Source of the DNA: Thozetella sp. PMI_491
Taxonomy: Eukaryota; Ascomycota; Sordariomycetes; Chaetosphaeriales; Chaetosphaeriaceae
Direction: 5' to 3'
Assembly: GCA_021432635.1 (NCBI GenBank)
Contig: MU270075.1
Span: 262,649-326,648, forward strand
Length of the DNA: 64,000 bases
How positions within the stretch are numbered: position 1 is the first letter of the stretch; the number at the start of each line of letters is the position of its first letter. Below the pieces are notes generated by a model. The model made no database searches. It saw only the letters and a list, made by a program, of their open reading frames with translations, and was not told the origin of the DNA. Position numbers and translations under genes: made by a program. Below, one piece after another: positions 58,556-64,000 of the stretch.

Positions 58556-60578
58556 TCAAGCGCCAGTGCGAGCGAGACTATGAATAACATCTACACCTCT
58601 TCTCGAATCCTCAACATCTTCCATAGCGATGGCCTTGCCTAATTGTCCTATAACATGGCCATCATCATCCATAATCTGTGGAATCCTGCTCTGGACTGGA
58701 AGCTGCATCAAAACCACCCAAAAGAGAGGTGTCGCAATTATGAATATCCCGAAATAGAGACCAAATGGGATGTACTGATTGGATGCCTTAGAGTTGATGC
58801 CGTAGGAGATAGCTTGGCCAACCGTTTCCCATGATCGGAAAACGCCGCCAGTGCGGGCATTTGTCCCAACATCGGATGCAAATTGGCCAAGAACCCAGTA
58901 TACAAGGGTCTGCGACATCCATCTGCTCATATATCAGTACGCCGGGAAAGGAAGAAACAGGGTCAGTGGGGAATTCATGAGTTAACGATATAAATTAGCC
59001 ACGGAATCCACCGGGAAAGCCAAGTCCCGGTCTCCGTGCTATCACATATCAGCAACCGCTTGTCCAATATACTAGATCTCGGAGGATAGTTCTCACAAGT
59101 CAATGGCTGCGCCAGTATGTGTTTCGAAGTACCGGATGTTTATCATGACCCAGATGAGCATTGCTCTATGCCAGAGCGTGGTTAACGGGCATTATTACCA
59201 ACAGGGAGTGAGGCTTTACTTACAGCGTAGGGATCACCCAGACAAAGAAAGCGATCATTCCTTTGCGCCTGGGGCCCACACTCTTCATGTCCAACAGCAA
59301 GCCGAAGAACGGGTTGAGGATTGCGGCTAGTGTGTGGCCAATCAAGGCGCCAAGCGCGCGGGTTCGAACTGAAAAATGTTGAGAGTGGTAGGTGCCCCAT
59401 ACACCATCTCCAAAGTACGTCAAGATATAAATCGGGATCAACAGCAAAGTCTGGATGGTTAGGTAAGTCAATTGTAACGAGAGGCAGCCCGGATACTGAA
59501 TGAAACTTACGCGCTTCTCCATGTGATGAGCGAGCAGCAATTTACACTCCTTCTTCCACGATTTACGCGGGAGTCTCGGTACATCCCACCCATCAGAGCG
59601 GATAACCTTCCTGGTGCGGGTGAACAAGAGAGCAGCTGGGACGCCTGTGAAGACTCACTGTAAGCTGTTGCCACTGGCATAAAGGTTGCACTATTCACAC
59701 GTGAATACTGACCTAGACATTCAAGTCCAAGGAAGACCAAGTACGTGTTCGTGCTGACGCCACCCGCGCCGTTCTTAGCAATATTTAATCCGAACGTAAT
59801 AGCACCTCCTAGGATTGAGCCCAAGGTTCTCATTGTAACCCAGATGGAGATATAGAGACCTCTCCGATGCTCTTCGGGGTATGAGATCATAGCTGTAGAT
59901 TCGGCAACGTATAAGAAAGCCGAAGCTTTTGGCAACCAGTCTGGTCAGCTTAGATGTCTGACATGATGCAGAAGGGGTATACGCACTAACACCGTATATA
60001 GCCTTGGCGAAAATGAGATACCACTGAACGCCGTATTTGCTATTCACATAAAACCCGGAACCCGACAGCGGGAAGCCAACCGCACCAATCATACAGGCGA
60101 TAGGTATTCCCGTTAGGCTGATAATAGGCCCGCCAAACATCCTACATCGCGAATACGTGAGCCAAAGAGTGAATACAATGAAATGTATTTACGACATACG
60201 CGATCAGGACCGAGGTGGAATACTGTACAGCAGTTGCGGTGTTGGCAGTCCACGGCGTGGCAAGACCACCGCCTCCGAGAGAGTTAATTGCTGTAGCCAA
60301 GTCTCAGCGTCCGCGAAGAATGTGCGAACTAGAGCCCATATCTCACCGTTGCTCATCGAAGGGCCAGAGAAGGCGAGGAATGACAGTAGAACCATTTGGA
60401 ACACAACACTGCGGTACCTTCGCACCCACTTGTTGGCAGGGATTTCGACGACACGCAGTGCATAGTGATCGTCCTCGTCCATCTCCCCAATCCTCACGGA
60501 AGGGGAGTTTGGCCGAGCTTTGGCGACTTGGCCATCCTTCTTGTCGTTTTGGTCATCGCTCTTGTCGTTAGCTGACAT
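58556..60578 (-). pseudogene. UNC93-like MFS transporter with one premature stop
   Basis: Nine exons, 60578-60347, 60290-60200, 60141-59993, 59940-59713, 59644-59511, 59450-59224, 59165-59097, 59031-58987 and 58922-58556, sum to 514 codons, the family length. Marks are RYRSVVFQMVLLSFLAFSGP, SLGGGGLATPWTANTA, YPEEHRRGLYISIW, LAAILNPFFGLLLD, and SWETVGQAISYGI near the end. These fit the fungal UNC-93/DUF895-like branch of MFS, plasma-membrane carriers of unknown cargo. Exon 8 contains an in-frame TAA at 58997-58995. Joining exon 7 directly to exon 9 also keeps frame but would delete about 15 residues. The acceptors of exons 4 and 8 are uncertain. Either a nonsense allele or alternative splicing. 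Confidence 0.78.
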
Positions 60579-61661
60579 ATCGACGTAGTGAGCTTTGTAA
60601 AATTTAGTGAGGTCTGTATCCGGAATAACTATTAGAAGAGTGACAACGAGGTTTATAAGGGCCAGAGCAGCCTTTTATCATGTCAATGGCGTCGTTGGTT
60701 ATCTTCACTCAACCTCCATATATCCGGATTAAAAGCGGGCTACGAGGGCTTATCTCAATCCTAGCGATATGGCTGAAGTCAAACAGAGCAAAGCATGAGT
60801 CCTAGCACTAGAGGCATTCCAGACCCACTCACTGGGCATCACGAGATAACACCTCTACAGCCAAGAATGTTACAGCCAGACTGCATAAGGCTTAAGCCTT
60901 TTACGGTAATACATAACTTCGTAACCTTGCCTATTCTAGTTCCTTGCTCTTAATAAAAAGACACAAGGAAGAGCCATTGCGCCCTCTTATCAACGTATGT
61001 TCGTTCTATCAGGCAGGGCGTCCCTTTCAACACATTGACAATTATCTCACTGCTTTAATCAAATTTGGTACTGTTTGACTAAATTTTTTATCCAAAGCTA
61101 CCTTTCACTCTGAATTTATCCGTCCCTCCTTGGTAATCGTCAAAGCCAAATGGGGAGGACAAAGACCGAGTTAATCATCGTATGCAGGGTGACAGGGGTT
61201 CCAACGAACTATCTCCCAGGAGCACTCTAGGATAAACATAATAATACATTTCCAATACCATTTCCGGCGTAGTTGTAGTCATGAGCCAAGATATTTCATC
61301 GTATGATACGCTTGAACAAGGTTGCAGGGTTCAGTTCGTTGTTACTGGGTGCATCTGCGGGGTAGATATGTATACGCATGCCTGGGATCCGCAGCTTATC
61401 ACCGCTAGTCAGGAGCGGACATCGGGATCGACCCGCGCTTATCTTTTCTCTCTCTTCTTCCTTGCGCCGGGTATAACACCGCTGCCATTTGTAATAGTGC
61501 GTCCTTACATGTAAAAACGTTTCCCCGGGAATAGACCTTGGAAATGCGTTCATGATAAGAAGGATGCATACTCTTCCTTCGGCCCGGTTCTAGATGACAT
61601 ATCAGCTCCAACTAAGCTCACCTATACCGGCTTGCGCATTAACAGCAAGATAGCCCCCATC
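60579..61661. promoter_or_regulatory. shared divergent upstream region of transporter and oxidoreductase
   Basis: 1.08 kb between the starts of the UNC93-like transporter (minus) and the FAD oxidoreductase (plus). Open frames here are short and without motifs. The arrangement would allow a common bidirectional promoter, but no specific binding site is identifiable. Confidence 0.35.
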
Positions 61662-63287
61662 ATGTCTCAGACCGATAACTCTACAAAGGCTCAGGAGAGG
61701 CTAATGGCAATTGCGAATTCACTGAAAGCTGTTGAGGCGGTTTCGGCTGCTACCCAAGCAATCGAGAACCCCCGGCCACCATTCCCCGTGCCGAACCCCA
61801 CTATCCCCTTCTGGCGAACTGAGCTTCACGAAATAGACAATCGTCGGAGCACAGCTGAACTACCTGAACAATGTGACATTGTCATCATCGGCTCTGGCTT
61901 CTCCGGCGCCTCCATCGCCCACCACATCCTAGAGGGTAACTCTTCACCGCCGTCGATGGTTATTCTAGAAGCCCGGTCCGCCTGCTCAGGAGCGACTGGG
62001 CGCAATGGTTAGTGCAAGCCATGTTGATATATAGGTCGCCATGTGTTGTACTAAGTCGCGATCTAGGAGGGCATCTGAAACCTAGTCCATACTACACAGT
62101 TGAGAAGTATACCCGTATGTTTGGCAGACAGGGGGCTATTGATATCGCCTCATTCGAATGCAAACAACTCGATGCTGTGAAAGAGCTCGTCCGCAAGGAG
62201 AAGATCGACTGTGACTTCATCTTGACCCGTGCATACGACGTTATGATGGATGAAGATGTTGCGAACACCGCTAAAGAGTAGTTTGATCGCCTTGTTGAGG
62301 AGGACTTCCCCACCGTACGCGATGTGTGGTACCTCCCGGCTGCTGCAGCGGAGGTTCAGTCAGGGGTAAAAGGGGCTAAATGCGCATTCTCCTTTCCGGT
62401 AGCGAGTGTCTGGCCATACAAGCTGGTTACACACCTTCTCTCACAAGCGGAGAAACGAGGCGTCAATATTCAAACCCATACGCCCGTGACCTATGTTACA
62501 GAGGGGGCAGACGCAGACGGCTATTGGACTGTCACGACACCCAGGGGTCAGCTCCGGGCAAAGAAAGTGATCTTCGCCACCAACGGGTATACGGCGGGGA
62601 TCCTACCGTCTTTCCAAGACAAGATTATCCCGGTCCGTGGCATTTGCAGCCGTATAATGACTCCGAAAGGCGCGCTTGGGCCGAGCCTGCCCTCGTCATA
62701 CAGCGTAAGTGCTAAGAATATCTTCTCGAGGAGTATAGCTGCTCAAGTGTTATCAGGTCCGCCACAACGCCAAGGGCGCTGACTACCACATAAGTCGAAC
62801 CGACGGCAGCTTCATCATTGGAGGTGGCCGTCCTCGATATCTGCATCGGGCGGAGGAATGGTACGGTGTCTTTGACGACTCTAAACTGATCGAGCCCGCC
62901 GTACCCCACTTTGACGGCTTAATGCAGCGGACTTTTCGAGGATTTGAAGATAGTAATGCGTCTGTTGACCGCATTTGGACGGGCATTATGGGGGTAGGTT
63001 TTCTCGTGATGAACCCAAATTCCGTCACTTCATTGCTTATCACCTATCCACAGTATACGTCTGACCTCATGCCGTACGTGGGCGCGGTACCGTCCAGGCC
63101 TGGGCAGTTCATTTGTGCTGGATTTAATGGCCACGGAATGCCGAACATTTTCCTTGCATCTAAAGGCCTCGCGAAGATGGTCCTACAGGAATGCACTTTC
63201 GAGGAAACTGAATTGCCCAAGCCTTTCAAGCCAACCGAGGCTCGGCTGCTCAGCACGAAGAACGCGGTTCTGGACTTGCTGAAATAG
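61662..63287 (+). pseudogene. FAD-dependent amine/amino-acid oxidoreductase (DAO fold) with one premature stop
   Basis: Four exons, 61662-62007, 62067-62704, 62757-62993 and 63054-63287, total 485 codons. The N-terminal FAD loop is CDIVIIGSGFSGASIAHHIL, followed by ILEARSACSGATGRNGGH, the usual DAO-family signature. Later come KKVIFATNGYTAG, GSFIIGGGR and a final FICAGFNGHGMPNIFLA. Overall it resembles fungal gamma-glutamylputrescine-oxidase-like proteins, which oxidise amines or amino acids to imines with H2O2. The substrate is not assigned. In exon 2 a TAG at 62279-62281 interrupts the frame, which continues unchanged afterwards. A single C-to-T change from CAG would produce it. Except for this stop the gene appears complete. 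Confidence 0.82.
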
Positions 63288-64000
63288 TGTTGGCAGGTAG
63301 AGAGCCACAAGAAGAGGCGTGTTTTGTGAGTGATTAAGCTGTTAAGATACACAAAGGTAAGTAAGTAGTGGGCGTACTAGCCTTCTATGCATGATGCTAA
63401 AGGTTATTCTCCCAGCCACTTCCAATACAGGGTATCCACCCCTATAGATCCAGCAGCTTCTAACACTCCTACTTAACGTTCAGTTTCTATTGTAGTCCAG
63501 AGATAATATAGCTTATTTATACTTCCGTAGCTTCTTATTCCCTGAAAAGTCTTTATCAGTCTATTAGCTACTTAATTATACCACTAGAGACGCTTAGAAG
63601 ATACCTAGATCTATAAATAGATTCTAAGTTAAATTAGCTCTCAATGTTGGTTCAATACTAGGATCCCATTCCTGGGGTAAAACAAAGGGCTAAAACTGGT
63701 TCATACTGTTGGTCTGGTCTTCTCTGTGTATCTGGTGGAAAGCAGTCTAGGAGCTCCAGAGAGCTCTTAAATAGCTTCCATCTTGATCACGTGGTTGCTC
63801 CCCACGTGGCTCCCATGGAGCTTCCAGCTTCCATATCCACAGCGAGCGAGCGCTGCGAATCTACTGTTCCAACACTGGCTCTTTTTCTCTTTCGCTGCGC
63901 TCGCTCGAGCGGTCATCAGCTGCTTGCCAGTGCTGGCTTTCCCACTCTATATATGCTCTTCCGAGCTCTCCGGTGGTCAATCTAGGTAAAAATGCATGCA
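63288..64000. other. AT-rich spacer and possible repeat at the right edge
   Basis: 63430-63650 is strongly AT-rich with many TA-containing words, like decayed repeat DNA. From about 63780 the composition changes and two CACGTGG words and inverted repeats appear. No gene is supported. Confidence 0.4.
63844..63906. repeat. near-perfect inverted repeat, 14-bp arms
   Basis: GAGCGAGCGCTGCG at 63844-63857 pairs with CGCTGCGCTCGCTC at 63893-63906 (13 of 14 positions), leaving a 35-nt loop. A weaker second inverted pair (CCAACACTGGC with GCCAGTGCTGG) overlaps it. It could be the end structure of a mobile element running off the window, or a hairpin in a transcript. Confidence 0.55.

Overview
The window looks like nuclear DNA of a filamentous ascomycete (Pezizomycotina). 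Genes lie singly on both strands and are cut by short introns of about 45-110 nt with GT...AG ends and CTAAC/CTGAC-type branch points. Families are typical of moulds: LaeA-like methyltransferase, ascomycete laccase, DUR3 urea permease, fungal P450s, GT90/CAP10, an alpha/beta-hydrolase-NACHT receptor. I rebuilt the gene models by joining open frames at plausible splice sites and checking phase. Fifteen multi-exon genes come out, most as clean full-length frames. No rRNA, tRNA or CRISPR array was recognised.

Layout: (1) 2.3-10.5 kb holds two GH106-like (alpha-L-rhamnosidase type) hydrolases. Between them are the tail of a type-B carboxylesterase and the tail of a GH1 beta-glucosidase, abutting at a rearrangement point. 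(2) 13.3-14.15 kb is a decayed transposon region: an array of palindromic ~18-nt repeats followed by a frameshifted Fot1/pogo-type transposase start. (3) 14.5-21.9 kb: LaeA-like methyltransferase, DUR3 urea transporter and an amidase convergent to DUR3, a nitrogen-scavenging pair. (4) 22.0-25.7 kb: head of a decayed carboxylesterase, then a laccase. (5) 28.8-32.0 kb: secreted subtilase. (6) 32.9-40.4 kb: two P450s and a monocarboxylate-type MFS transporter with a frameshift, possibly a small metabolite cluster. (7) 43.7-54.9 kb: rhodopsin-domain membrane protein, a NACHT receptor with an unusual hydrolase active site, and a VIT/VWA protein. (8) 56.0-63.3 kb: GT90 enzyme, then a divergent UNC93-like transporter and FAD amine-oxidase-type enzyme, each with one in-frame stop.

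The overall picture is an accessory, possibly subtelomeric region rich in plant-biomass, nitrogen-salvage and secondary-metabolism genes, with several genes in early decay. Long AT-rich or featureless spacers separate the blocks.
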